Positions 1 through 7,644 of a stretch of DNA of 64,000 nt are shown here, piece by piece. The translations under genes were made by a program, and so were the position numbers. The stretch is from contig CACLAN010000002.1 in NCBI GenBank assembly GCA_902604905.1, positions 65,560 to 129,559 on the forward strand, read 5' to 3'. The first letter of the stretch is position 1. Every line of letters begins with the position of its first letter. Below the pieces are notes generated by a model, which was not told the origin of the DNA, searched no databases, and was given only the letters and a program-made list of their open reading frames with translations. Source of the stretch: an uncultured Alphaproteobacteria bacterium. GTDB taxonomy: Bacteria > Pseudomonadota > Alphaproteobacteria > HIMB59 > GCA-002718135.

Positions 1-1
1 T

Positions 2-721
2 AAAAGTAAACTACGATACACTTCTTCTTTTCACACCCGTTTTCCTGATTATATTAAACAGAGAGCTTATATTCCCAAAAGTTTTACATATTCAATATTA
101 AGAAGACTTCATGATAATTCTGTAAATGTACTTGTTCCATCGCTTTCCATGGTCGAAGAATTAGAGCGGTATAATTTCAAAAATTTAAAAGTATGGAATA
201 GAGGAGTTGATACTGAATTATTCAACCCAAATAAAAGAAATAGAAATGATAATGACATTCAACTGACATATGTTGGAAGAGTTGCTATTGAAAAAAATAT
301 TGAAGAATTTTTAAAACTAAAAGGAAATTATAATAAAACTGTTGTGGGTGATGGTCCTGAATTACAAAAATATTTAAACAAGTATCCTGACGTAAATTTT
401 GTTGGGTTGAAACGAGGTAAAGAACTTGCAGAATATTATGCGAATGCAGATGTATTTGTTTTCCCATCTAAAACGGATACTTTAGGAAATGTAATACTTG
501 AAGCTCTTGCTTGCGGAACACCAATTGCTGCATTTCCTGTTACTGGACCAAAAGATATTCTAAAAGATTCTAAAATAAATACACTTGATGACAGACTAGG
601 TAATTCAGTAGAAAAAGCTCTTAAAGTGAATAGAAATGATTGTCGTGAATTTGCTATGAAATTTACGTGGGAAGATTGTGCAAATGAATTTTTAGATTCA
701 CAAATTGATTCTAAAAATTAA
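2..721 (+). CDS. GT4 glycosyltransferase, 3' part (5' end off window); possible glycolipid synthase
   Basis: The frame is open from base 2, upstream of the first ATG in the ORF track, so the listed 190-residue ORF is only part of a gene that begins before the window; 239 residues are visible. The extra upstream stretch reads YTSSFHTRFPDYIK, a typical N-terminal-domain motif of GT4 enzymes. It is followed by VDTELFNP, GRVAIEKNI, VGDGPEL and the donor-site segment TDTLGNVILEALACG. The TDT-G form of that segment is what I recall from the SqdX/Agt-like group that makes sugar glycerolipids. In marine bacteria such enzymes (Agt, partner of PlcP) replace phospholipids under phosphate starvation. The neighbouring Pit phosphate importer suits that role, but the diagnostic partner plcP would lie outside the window. 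Family assignment is solid; the lipid role is inference. Confidence 0.8.
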   Translation, partial: KSKLRYTSSFHTRFPDYIKQRAYIPKSFTYSILRRLHDNSVNVLVPSLSMVEELERYNFKNLKVWNRGVDTELFNPNKRNRNDNDIQLTYVGRVAIEKNIEEFLKLKGNYNKTVVGDGPELQKYLNKYPDVNFVGLKRGKELAEYYANADVFVFPSKTDTLGNVILEALACGTPIAAFPVTGPKDILKDSKINTLDDRLGNSVEKALKVNRNDCREFAMKFTWEDCANEFLDSQIDSKN

Positions 722-729
722 TAACTTTT

Positions 730-957
730 TTAAACAAATAAATAGACGTACCCAAAAAGAAAAAGAGGTAATTGTAATCCAAAGTTTGTTAATAACGCTT
801 TATCTCTCGTCATATAACCAACCACTGACCAACCAACTGCACCTGTTCCATGTATAATAATATTATATGGATATGCATTTAAATTAGTCAGTAGTATTCC
901 AGACAAGATTAAAAAGGTGCTAAGCCACTTAATTCTATTAATTGATATATCTGTCAT
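730..957 (-). CDS. Small two-helix membrane protein, uncharacterised
   Basis: The ORF track starts this frame at 1041, but the better start is the internal ATG at 957, which is preceded at about 6 bases by a clear AGGAG ribosome site. This gives a 75-residue protein. It has two hydrophobic stretches (about residues 10-27 and 55-73) around a short glycine-rich loop, so it is probably an inner-membrane protein. The sequence resembles small alphaproteobacterial membrane proteins of unknown function (my recollection is of a DUF6552-like group, unverified). It lies convergent with the glycosyltransferase and divergent from the DUF47-Pit pair, so it shares the 957-1079 upstream region with the phosphate transporter. 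No function can be named. Confidence 0.6.
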   Translation of the reverse strand: MTDISINRIKWLSTFLILSGILLTNLNAYPYNIIIHGTGAVGWSVVGYMTRDKALLTNFGLQLPLFLFGYVYLFV

Positions 958-1021
958 AAAACTCCTATTTTGTGAAAATTTCATTAATATATGTAACCTA
1001 AAGATAAAGATATTAATCAAA

Positions 1022-1039
1022 TTGTAACGAATTTTTAAC
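1022..1039 (+). promoter_or_regulatory. Candidate PhoB box upstream of DUF47-pit
   Basis: TTGTAAC-GAAT-TTTTAAC is a 7-4-7 direct repeat with the 11-base period of PhoB boxes (consensus CTGTCAT repeated). It ends 39 bases before the ATG of the DUF47 gene. The match to consensus is only partial and the region is AT-rich, so this is a candidate rather than a call. Confidence 0.3.
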
Positions 1040-1078
1040 ATTTCTTTATTTTTTTTTGAAAAGTTCTATAAGCACGCC

Positions 1079-1741
1079 ATGTTTGGACTAAAAAGTGCAT
1101 CTTTATTTGGTGATACCAAGAAACTTGAGAGGGAAATTGATGAGTTTGTCGATATTGTCTCTGAAGTAGGTTTAGTATTTAAATCGATAGTTCCAACTTA
1201 TCTCAATCATTCTGCCAATGGTAAATTTGAGGAAATGGTTGAAAAAGTAAAAGAAATGGAAAGTAAGGCCGACAAAATTACAAAAGATGTTGAGCATACT
1301 CTTTATGAAGAAACACTAATCCCAGATGCAAGAAGTGATGTGTTACGACTTCTAGAACACATCGACGAATTAATTGGAATGTACCAAGGGAATTGTTATC
1401 ACTTCTCTATTCAAAAACCTAATTTTCCAAAAGAGTTTCATCAAGATTTAATTGAGTTAACAGAGACTGTTGTAAATTGTGTTGAATCACTTTGTTTGAC
1501 TGTCCGATCATTTTTTAGAGATATTAAATCTGTAAGAGATAATGCTCATAAAGTAACTTTTTATGAAAAAGAATCTGATATAAAATTTAGTTCTCTTGCA
1601 AGAAGAATTTTTGATTCTGAATTACCTCTAGATCAAAAAATGCATCTTCGATATTTTGTAGAGAAGATTGATCGTATTTGTGATCAAGCAGAAGACATAG
1701 CTGACGAAGTTCAAATTTACGCTATTAAACGTTCCGTTTAA
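1079..1741 (+). CDS. DUF47/TIGR00153 PhoU-like accessory protein of Pit transporter
   Basis: A 220-residue, almost wholly helical protein of the DUF47 (PhoU-like) family. The sequence shows the family's acidic helix pairs (for example EMESKADKITKDVEHTLYEE and DQAEDIADEVQIYA), which in PhoU relatives carry metal ions. The gene is 6 bases upstream of a Pit phosphate permease and in the same direction. This pairing recurs across many bacteria, where the DUF47 protein is thought to regulate the low-affinity phosphate permease. Expected location is cytoplasmic, at the membrane. Length is normal for the family. The start at 1079 is the first ATG and lacks a clear ribosome site. A candidate PhoB box lies just upstream. 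Confidence 0.88.
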   Translation: MFGLKSASLFGDTKKLEREIDEFVDIVSEVGLVFKSIVPTYLNHSANGKFEEMVEKVKEMESKADKITKDVEHTLYEETLIPDARSDVLRLLEHIDELIGMYQGNCYHFSIQKPNFPKEFHQDLIELTETVVNCVESLCLTVRSFFRDIKSVRDNAHKVTFYEKESDIKFSSLARRIFDSELPLDQKMHLRYFVEKIDRICDQAEDIADEVQIYAIKRSV

Positions 1742-1747
1742 TTTTCA

Positions 1748-2800
1748 ATGGAAATTACAATTCTAATTTTTTTATTTGGTGGTCTTTTTTTAGGTTGGTC
1801 ACTTGGTGCCAATGATGCAGCAAATGTTTTTGGAACTGCAGTTGGAACACGAATGGTTAGTTTCACAAGTGCAGCAATAATTTGTAGTGTCTTTGTTATT
1901 CTAGGTGCAATTATTAGCGGAGCAGGTACAACAGAAACTTTAGGAAAGTTAGGTGCTATTAATGCATTGCCTGGTGCTTTTGCAGTATGTGTTGCTGCAG
2001 GAATATCTGTTTATTTAATGACTAAAGTTGGCTTGCCTGTTTCAACAACGCAAGCGATTGTTGGAGCAATTGTTGGTTGGAATTTATACACGGGATCTTC
2101 AACTAATCTTCAAGTTTTAATTACTATTTTAGGAACATGGATACTATGTCCTATCATTGCAGGATTTATTGCAATGGGTTTATTTACTTTTACAAAAAAA
2201 GTTATACTCAATAGAAAGTTACATATTCTCAGACTTGATGCCTATACAAGAACAGCTTTACTTTTAGCAGGTGCTTTTGGTGCTTATAGTTTAGGTGCAA
2301 ACAATATTGCTAATGTAATGGGTGTCTTCGTACCTATATCACCGTTTACTGATGTTACTATTGGAAATTTATTTGTGTTTTCCTCAAAAGAACAATTATT
2401 TCTTCTAGGTGGTTTAGCAATAGCTGTTGGTGTTTTTACTTACTCGAAAAGAGTTATGTTTACCGTTGGTAATGATCTCTTAAAAATGACACCAGTGGCA
2501 GCATTTATTGTTGTTATATCACATTCTATTGTTTTATTTTTATTTGCATCCCAGGGTATAAGTGCTTTTTTACAATCTATAAATCTTCCCTCTATACCTT
2601 TGGTACCAGTATCAAGTTCCCAAGCTGTTGTTGGCGGCGTAATTGGAATTGGTCTTTTAAAAGGAGGAAAAGAGGTTCAATGGTCAATTGCAGGAAGAAT
2701 TTCTTTGGGTTGGATGACGCTACCTATAATTGCAGCTTTAATTTCTTTAATTGTTTTATTTATTCTAGAAAATATTTTTAATTTAACGGTCTCTTTTTAA
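1748..2800 (+). CDS. pit: Pit-family inorganic phosphate permease
   Basis: A 350-residue multi-spanning membrane protein of the PiT family (PF01384), which imports phosphate with protons or sodium ions. The two inverted halves each carry the signature: SLGANDAANVFGTAVGTR near residue 19 and YSLGANNIANVMG near residue 181. Each is paired with a re-entrant motif, GLPVSTTQAIVGAIVG in the first half and VPVSSSQAVVGGVIG in the second. The length is that of the short bacterial form without a large central loop. It forms a two-gene operon with the DUF47 gene, and its 3' end overlaps the convergent phosphatase-like gene by 4 bases. Together with the phosphonate genes downstream it makes this a phosphorus-uptake locus. 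Confidence 0.93.
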   Translation: MEITILIFLFGGLFLGWSLGANDAANVFGTAVGTRMVSFTSAAIICSVFVILGAIISGAGTTETLGKLGAINALPGAFAVCVAAGISVYLMTKVGLPVSTTQAIVGAIVGWNLYTGSSTNLQVLITILGTWILCPIIAGFIAMGLFTFTKKVILNRKLHILRLDAYTRTALLLAGAFGAYSLGANNIANVMGVFVPISPFTDVTIGNLFVFSSKEQLFLLGGLAIAVGVFTYSKRVMFTVGNDLLKMTPVAAFIVVISHSIVLFLFASQGISAFLQSINLPSIPLVPVSSSQAVVGGVIGIGLLKGGKEVQWSIAGRISLGWMTLPIIAALISLIVLFILENIFNLTVSF

Positions 2801-3321
2801 TTAACTGCTCGATAAGAAAAAATAAAATCTTCCTGGATTTTAGATTCAATAGCCCCTTTTCTTCTTGATCGCACTAGATCGATAGCTTCTTGTTTTTGAT
2901 AATTAAATTCAACAAGTAAAATAGCAGCTATGGTGCCAGCCCTTCCTTTGCCTCCACGGCAATGTAAAACTATATTTTTTCCATCTATCAATTCGTTCTT
3001 TAATAAAACTTTTGTTGTTTCCCATTTATATTTAAAATCTTTATCTGGTGCTCCCATGTCATAAATGGGTAAATGGTACCAATGTAATTTATGTTCATAA
3101 ATATTTTTGACAAACAAAGTTTTATCACACAATTTTTCAAATTCGCTATCTTCAACAAAAGAAGTAATAGAACTACAATTATTATTTTTAAATATTTCTA
3201 ATTCGTTTGCTAAAATTGTTTCTTCAAATAAACCATTAGAATTAAGACCTGGGAAAGAAGTTAATATAATTTTGCCTGCAAATGACTTAGATTCAATAAA
3301 ATCATAATTGCTAAATTGCAT
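2797..3321 (-). CDS. Cysteine-dependent (dual-specificity type) protein phosphatase-like
   Basis: A 174-residue protein with the CX5R catalytic loop HCRGGKGRAG (Cys121, Arg127) and a likely general acid in IYDMGAPD (Asp88). This fits the CDKN3/dual-specificity branch of protein-tyrosine phosphatases, which hydrolyse phosphate monoesters through a cysteinyl-phosphate. All catalytic residues are present, so it is probably active; the substrate is unknown. It starts directly after the stop codon of the PhnZ-like gene on the same strand and is therefore co-transcribed with it. That neighbour raises the possibility of a small organophosphate rather than protein substrate, which is inference only. 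No signal peptide is seen. Confidence 0.78.
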   Translation of the reverse strand: MQFSNYDFIESKSFAGKIILTSFPGLNSNGLFEETILANELEIFKNNNCSSITSFVEDSEFEKLCDKTLFVKNIYEHKLHWYHLPIYDMGAPDKDFKYKWETTKVLLKNELIDGKNIVLHCRGGKGRAGTIAAILLVEFNYQKQEAIDLVRSRRKGAIESKIQEDFIFSYRAVN

Positions 3322-3891
3322 TTACGCTTGTTTAGCTAAAAAAGACTGTCTTGCTTCTTCTAAATAGGAACGAAAATGTTCAACATCGGGAGTTTTTTTA
3401 TCTAGAATTTTTGCTAAATCATCAAATCTTCTAAGTTCTACTGCTTCATCCATAAAAGGTTTGCTTATAAACGCTTCTGCTTCTTCTTTTGAGAAAGGAC
3501 CACCTTGAACTTTTAACGAAAGTTTCGATGCTTCTGATAGACTATCATAATAACCCTCTTCAACACTTGATAAATATCTTTTTGAATCTACATGTGCTCT
3601 GATTGGTAAAATAACATCCTCACCAAAATATTTTTTTAAAAAATCAGCACCTAAATTTTCATGATGACCATCTTTCCCTTCATGAATGGGATCGCCGTCC
3701 TCATAGATAAGGTGGCCAATATCATGCAGTAATGCTGCAGCAATTGTTGGTCCGGGTAATTTATGTTTTTCAGCAAGTTCAGCGCATTGGAGTGCGTGCT
3801 CAAGCTGAGTCACATCCTCATTACCATATTGAATATCTGCACCTTTTGTTTTCAAAAGATCTAAGAGATAATCCACGATATTTTCTTGCAT
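3322..3891 (-). CDS. phnZ: PhnZ-like HD-domain mixed-valent diiron oxygenase (phosphonate C-P cleavage)
   Basis: A 189-residue HD-domain protein matching the phosphonate-associated HDIG family. PhnZ oxidises (R)-2-amino-1-hydroxyethylphosphonate to glycine and phosphate. Visible residues parallel the known iron ligands and lid of PhnZ: Tyr22 and Glu25 with the same spacing as Tyr24/Glu27, then His32, the HD pair His56-Asp57 in LLHDIGH, His76/His77, His100 in RAHVDSKRYL and an Asp near 158. The Tyr-x-x-Glu pair separates this group from ordinary HD phosphohydrolases. It diverges from phnW by 94 bases. The partner hydroxylase that makes the PhnZ substrate from 2-aminoethylphosphonate is not visible in the window, so it may use imported hydroxylated or methylated substrate (TmpB-like alternative). 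Confidence 0.82.
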   Translation of the reverse strand: MQENIVDYLLDLLKTKGADIQYGNEDVTQLEHALQCAELAEKHKLPGPTIAAALLHDIGHLIYEDGDPIHEGKDGHHENLGADFLKKYFGEDVILPIRAHVDSKRYLSSVEEGYYDSLSEASKLSLKVQGGPFSKEEAEAFISKPFMDEAVELRRFDDLAKILDKKTPDVEHFRSYLEEARQSFLAKQA

Positions 3892-3985
3892 TCTAATTTA
3901 TAATTAACTTATTAGAAATTAAATTCAATTCCAACTTTAATAAGATTGATCAAATTTATAATAATATTTATTAAGTAAACATTTA

Positions 3986-5083
3986 ATGGATAAAAAATTA
4001 TTAACCCCTGGTCCTCTTACGACATCGATGTCAACAAAAGAGGCTATGCTCCATGATTGGGGTTCAAGAGATACAAAATTTATTGATCTCAATGCATCAA
4101 TTAGAGATTCCCTTGTTAAATTAATAGACGGTGAAGATAAATATCAATGTGTTCCAATGCAGGGAAGTGGAACTTTTGCTGTAGAGTCGATGGTGAGCTC
4201 TCTTACTCAAAAAGATTCTAAAATTCTGATTCTGATCAATGGTGCTTACGGACAAAGAATGAAAAAAATGTGCACTTATTTAGGGAGAGATTTTATTGAA
4301 TATGAAGTTGCTGAACATGAAGTACATGACATCAATAAAATTGAAGAGTTAATTGATAGCAACAACTTAACACACGTCTTTGCTGTATATTGTGAAACAA
4401 CATCGGGTATTTTAAATCCTATTGAAGAGATTGCAAAATTAGTTGAAATGAAAAACTTATCGTTATTCATCGATGCAATGAGTGCCTTTGGTGCATTACC
4501 CTTAAGTTCTAAAACAATTACTTTTGATGCTGTAGCCGCTTCATCAAACAAATGCTTAGAAGGTGTGCCAGGTGTTGGTTTCATTCTTGTTAAAAATGAA
4601 GTTATTCAAAATGCAAAAGGCAATAGTCACTCACTAAGTCTAGACTTATATGATCAATGGCAAGCAATGGAAAAAAATAAACAATGGCGATTTACACCTC
4701 CAACACATGTATTGGCTGCATTCAATCAAGCGATTGAGGAACATAAAGAACAAGGCGGTGTAGAGGGACGAGGCAAAAGATATAAAAAAAATTGTGAAAT
4801 TATTTGTAATGGAATGAAAGAGTTGGGATTTGAGCAACTACTTCCTGATAATTTGCAAGCACCAATTATTATTACGTTTAAACAACCTAATGATCCTAAA
4901 TTTAACTTTGATAAATTTTATAATGCTCTTAGTGAAAAAGATTTTTTAATTTATCCAGGAAAACTTACAGTGGCAGAAACTTTTAGAATTGGGTGTATTG
5001 GTAATTTAGATGAACAAGACATGATGGATACAATAAAAGCTGTAAAAGAAGTCGTTACTGAATTGGGATTAACATTAAACTAA
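3986..5083 (+). CDS. phnW: 2-aminoethylphosphonate:pyruvate transaminase
   Basis: A 365-residue class V aminotransferase. PhnW moves the amino group of 2-aminoethylphosphonate to pyruvate, giving phosphonoacetaldehyde and alanine. The opening LLTPGPLTTS, the PLP-contacting Asp163 in FIDAMSAFGA and the Schiff-base Lys189 in AASSNKCLEGVPGVGF are all where the family has them, and the length is normal. Alanine-glyoxylate and serine-pyruvate relatives look similar, but the neighbourhood (PhnZ-like, PhnY, PhnA) makes PhnW the clear choice. It is first in a plus-strand run with the AllA-like gene (8-base spacer) and the metallophosphoesterase. Its product would feed PhnY and PhnA encoded 7 kb downstream. 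Confidence 0.92.
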   Translation: MDKKLLTPGPLTTSMSTKEAMLHDWGSRDTKFIDLNASIRDSLVKLIDGEDKYQCVPMQGSGTFAVESMVSSLTQKDSKILILINGAYGQRMKKMCTYLGRDFIEYEVAEHEVHDINKIEELIDSNNLTHVFAVYCETTSGILNPIEEIAKLVEMKNLSLFIDAMSAFGALPLSSKTITFDAVAASSNKCLEGVPGVGFILVKNEVIQNAKGNSHSLSLDLYDQWQAMEKNKQWRFTPPTHVLAAFNQAIEEHKEQGGVEGRGKRYKKNCEIICNGMKELGFEQLLPDNLQAPIIITFKQPNDPKFNFDKFYNALSEKDFLIYPGKLTVAETFRIGCIGNLDEQDMMDTIKAVKEVVTELGLTLN

Positions 5084-5090
5084 CAAAATA

Positions 5091-5723
5091 ATGACAATTA
5101 AAATTGAAATACCTTTAGTTAAAGCAACAAATGAAAATCTTAAAGGATATGGGTATTTAATCGATAGTTTTGAAAATAGTGATATTGAAATTGTTACTTG
5201 GCCAAAACAAGGATGGCGCGACATAGAAGAGGGAACAGGAAATGAAGGTGGAACTACCGAAGGTTCTTTTGATACCTGGTGGCAAGGTGATGTGCTTTAT
5301 GGACAAAATAATGCTGTCCAACATAAAAGTGATTATGAAGTAGATGGAAAATATATACTGGGTTATGCCAATAATCCTGATCAAGAATTACAAAAAGATA
5401 AATATTCAGATCCAACAAAAATATTTCTATGGCATGCAAATTATCATCCTGATGGAGGTCAGCTTTTCTTTCCTGAAGAAAATAAACCATTTATTTGTCC
5501 TTTAGCCTTACCGACAGACGACATTGAACCAGAACATTTTAAAGCATTTTATTGTGATGGATCAAAAGGTTTGTATATTCATCCAAACATTTGGCATGAA
5601 GGGGTGTTTCCAGTTACAGAAAAACAATCGTTTCAAGGAAAACAAGGTAAAGTACATGCAAGAGTTAGCATCGACTTAAAAGAGGAATTTAATAAATATA
5701 TTTATTTTAAAACTGCGATCTAA
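5091..5723 (+). CDS. Ureidoglycolate lyase (AllA)-superfamily cupin protein
   Basis: A 210-residue protein with features of the ureidoglycolate lyase family: the opening LKGYGYLIDSFENSDIEIV, HPDGGQLFFP in the core strand, HPNIWHEGVFPV with candidate metal-site histidines, and the closing KVHARVSIDLKEEF. True AllA splits ureidoglycolate in purine breakdown. No other allantoin gene is present, and the gene sits 8 bases after phnW, so a different small-molecule substrate in phosphonate or amino-group metabolism seems more likely. It is about 40 residues longer than typical AllA as I recall it, with an acidic, tryptophan-rich insertion around residues 45-65. Family call is fair; function is open. 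Confidence 0.62.
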   Translation: MTIKIEIPLVKATNENLKGYGYLIDSFENSDIEIVTWPKQGWRDIEEGTGNEGGTTEGSFDTWWQGDVLYGQNNAVQHKSDYEVDGKYILGYANNPDQELQKDKYSDPTKIFLWHANYHPDGGQLFFPEENKPFICPLALPTDDIEPEHFKAFYCDGSKGLYIHPNIWHEGVFPVTEKQSFQGKQGKVHARVSIDLKEEFNKYIYFKTAI

Positions 5724-5743
5724 TTATAAATTTATATTTAATA

Positions 5744-6532
5744 ATGAAAATTATTCACCTTTCAGACCCCCATATTTATATAGATAAGATTCATGGCATA
5801 GATCCTGTCAGTAAATTTAAAAAAGCATTAAGTCATTTAAAAAATAATCATGGTGATGCGGATTTATTTGCCATCACTGGTGATATTACAGACTTAGGTG
5901 ATAAAGATTCTTATCAGTTATTTATAAAAATAATTGATGAAGCAAATCTGCCAAAGAATTTAAATCCTCAATTAATTATAGGTAATCATGATAACAGAGA
6001 TGAGTTTAAAATAAACTTTCCTAATATTGAGACCGATCCAAATGGATTTATTCAATACTTTAAGGATATAGATAATAAACGTTTAATTTTTATAGATACT
6101 AATCTGATTAATACTCACCAAGGACATTATTGTGAAGAGAGGCAAGAATGGTTAAATAATATTTTAAGTAAGACTAATATGGATACGTACATCTTTATGC
6201 ATCATAATCCACTAGCATTAGTAAAAGAGGAAAGTGATGGAATAGGATTACAACAAAAAAAAGAGTTTCAACAAATTTTAACTAAAAATAATAAGATAAT
6301 AAAACATATTTTTTTTGGTCATCAACACATTACAAGTTCTGGTTCTTATTGTGGTATTACTTTTTCCTCCCCAAGAAGTACTTGGTCTCCTCTAATACCT
6401 AACTTTTCGAATGAATATCGTTTAGGGACAGCAAATACAGATACAAATTATAATGTTGCAATAATTCGATCTGACGCTTTAATTATTCATACCGAGGATT
6501 TTTTAAAAACAGAAGTTAATTGGTTTAAATAA
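5744..6532 (+). CDS. Calcineurin-like metallophosphoesterase (CpdA/GpdQ type)
   Basis: A 262-residue cytoplasmic phosphoesterase with the whole two-metal motif series: D8-x-H10 in HLSDPH, GDITD (residues 46-50), GNHD (80-83), MHHNP near 152 and GHQH near 207. This is the class III cyclic-nucleotide phosphodiesterase/glycerophosphodiesterase group (CpdA, GpdQ), whose members cleave phosphodiesters and sometimes phosphonate monoesters. It is third in the phnW run and ends 3 bases before the convergent methyltransferase gene. Its context suggests release of phosphonate or phosphate from an ester. Classical cAMP turnover cannot be excluded from sequence. Confidence 0.82.
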   Translation: MKIIHLSDPHIYIDKIHGIDPVSKFKKALSHLKNNHGDADLFAITGDITDLGDKDSYQLFIKIIDEANLPKNLNPQLIIGNHDNRDEFKINFPNIETDPNGFIQYFKDIDNKRLIFIDTNLINTHQGHYCEERQEWLNNILSKTNMDTYIFMHHNPLALVKEESDGIGLQQKKEFQQILTKNNKIIKHIFFGHQHITSSGSYCGITFSSPRSTWSPLIPNFSNEYRLGTANTDTNYNVAIIRSDALIIHTEDFLKTEVNWFK

Positions 6533-6535
6533 AAA

Positions 6536-7642
6536 TTATTTTTTTTCGATTACAAATATTTCATTGTTAAAATAAAGACCTTTATTTTTAGCAACAATTT
6601 TTTGAACTACCTTTTCGTAATTTTTTGTTTTTTCTACTTTCATAACTTTATCATCATCCATTTGATTGACATATATGGAGGCATTCCAAGCAGAAAAAAT
6701 TAAGGATGTCGCTATACCTCCACTGATTTCTGTTGGTAGAGCTCTCAGTTTGCATTTAATAATTCTTTTTTTTCCAAAAGATAAAGTGCTTAATAAATCT
6801 TTATCTAAATTTTTCTTAAGATAAGAAATGATACTATTTCCCAGAGAAGGAAATGGGTCTTCTTTTGGCCAAATTTTACGAATTATTTCATTAGCAGGAT
6901 CTTTTCCTGAAGCATGAATAGTTAATAATTTCCCTTTTGATTTTAGCGCTCTAATCATTGGTTCAATGACATATTTTGATTTCTTTTCTGATGAAATTCT
7001 TGAACGATAAGGCTGTGAAGCAATAATAAGATCAAATTTATTATCTGATTTTTTTTTGGTAGGGATTAATTCATTAACATTAAATTCTTGATCTTCGCGG
7101 TAGATAACCATTACTGAAGGCTCTTTATAAGTATGATTACCTGACTTTTTATTAATTTCTATATTCCATTTTTTTTCTAAAAATTCATTTTGTTTTCTTA
7201 ATTGTTGAGCAAATTCAAGAGAAGTGTCACCTTTTAATTTAATAATATTCCAATTAATTTTTTTCTGTTTAACTTCATTTTTTGATTTTAGGTTTGCGGC
7301 TTCCGCGTAGTGTAGATTTGAAATGACAAAAACAGTATTCTTATGCTCAACAAACCTATCGGGTAATTTTTCTAAACCTAATCTTACATCTTCTATGCTT
7401 ATTTCTTTTGTGCAAACTAATAGAGGTACGTTAGGCCTAGCTTCGTGGCACTGACGCATTACATTCATAAGTAAAGAACCATCCCCCATACCAGCATCAA
7501 ATATTTTTAAACCAGGTTTTTGAGGCTTAATTTTATTTACGTGAGGACGTATCGCATCGGCAATTTGATTTTTTTCATTTGTTGTAGTTACAAATAATAA
7601 ATATTTTTGTCTGTTATCATAAAACCTGAAATTTTTTTTCAT
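6536..7642 (-). CDS. SAM-dependent methyltransferase-like protein, unassigned
   Basis: A 368-residue protein with a Rossmann-type SAM site, KIFDAGMGDGSLL (about residues 45-57), and a later FDLIIASQPYRSR motif at the position where N- and O-methyltransferases of class I place motif IV. Between these is a long lysine-rich stretch (about residues 125-205), so the protein is larger than a minimal methyltransferase. I do not recognise a characterised family member. It is last in a tight minus-strand run behind the Fe-alcohol dehydrogenase (2-base spacer) and the MetE-like gene, which suggests that it acts on the same pathway. A methylated phosphonate or alcohol intermediate is a guess from context only. 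Confidence 0.6.
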   Translation of the reverse strand: MKKNFRFYDNRQKYLLFVTTTNEKNQIADAIRPHVNKIKPQKPGLKIFDAGMGDGSLLMNVMRQCHEARPNVPLLVCTKEISIEDVRLGLEKLPDRFVEHKNTVFVISNLHYAEAANLKSKNEVKQKKINWNIIKLKGDTSLEFAQQLRKQNEFLEKKWNIEINKKSGNHTYKEPSVMVIYREDQEFNVNELIPTKKKSDNKFDLIIASQPYRSRISSEKKSKYVIEPMIRALKSKGKLLTIHASGKDPANEIIRKIWPKEDPFPSLGNSIISYLKKNLDKDLLSTLSFGKKRIIKCKLRALPTEISGGIATSLIFSAWNASIYVNQMDDDKVMKVEKTKNYEKVVQKIVAKNKGLYFNNEIFVIEKK

Positions 7643-7644
7643 TA

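Noticed and set aside
951-968. CTGTCAT-AAAA-CTCCTAT as a PhoB box
   Set aside because: The first half is a perfect consensus half-site but overlaps the start codon and ribosome site of the small membrane gene, and the second half is poor; kept only as part of a low-interest note.
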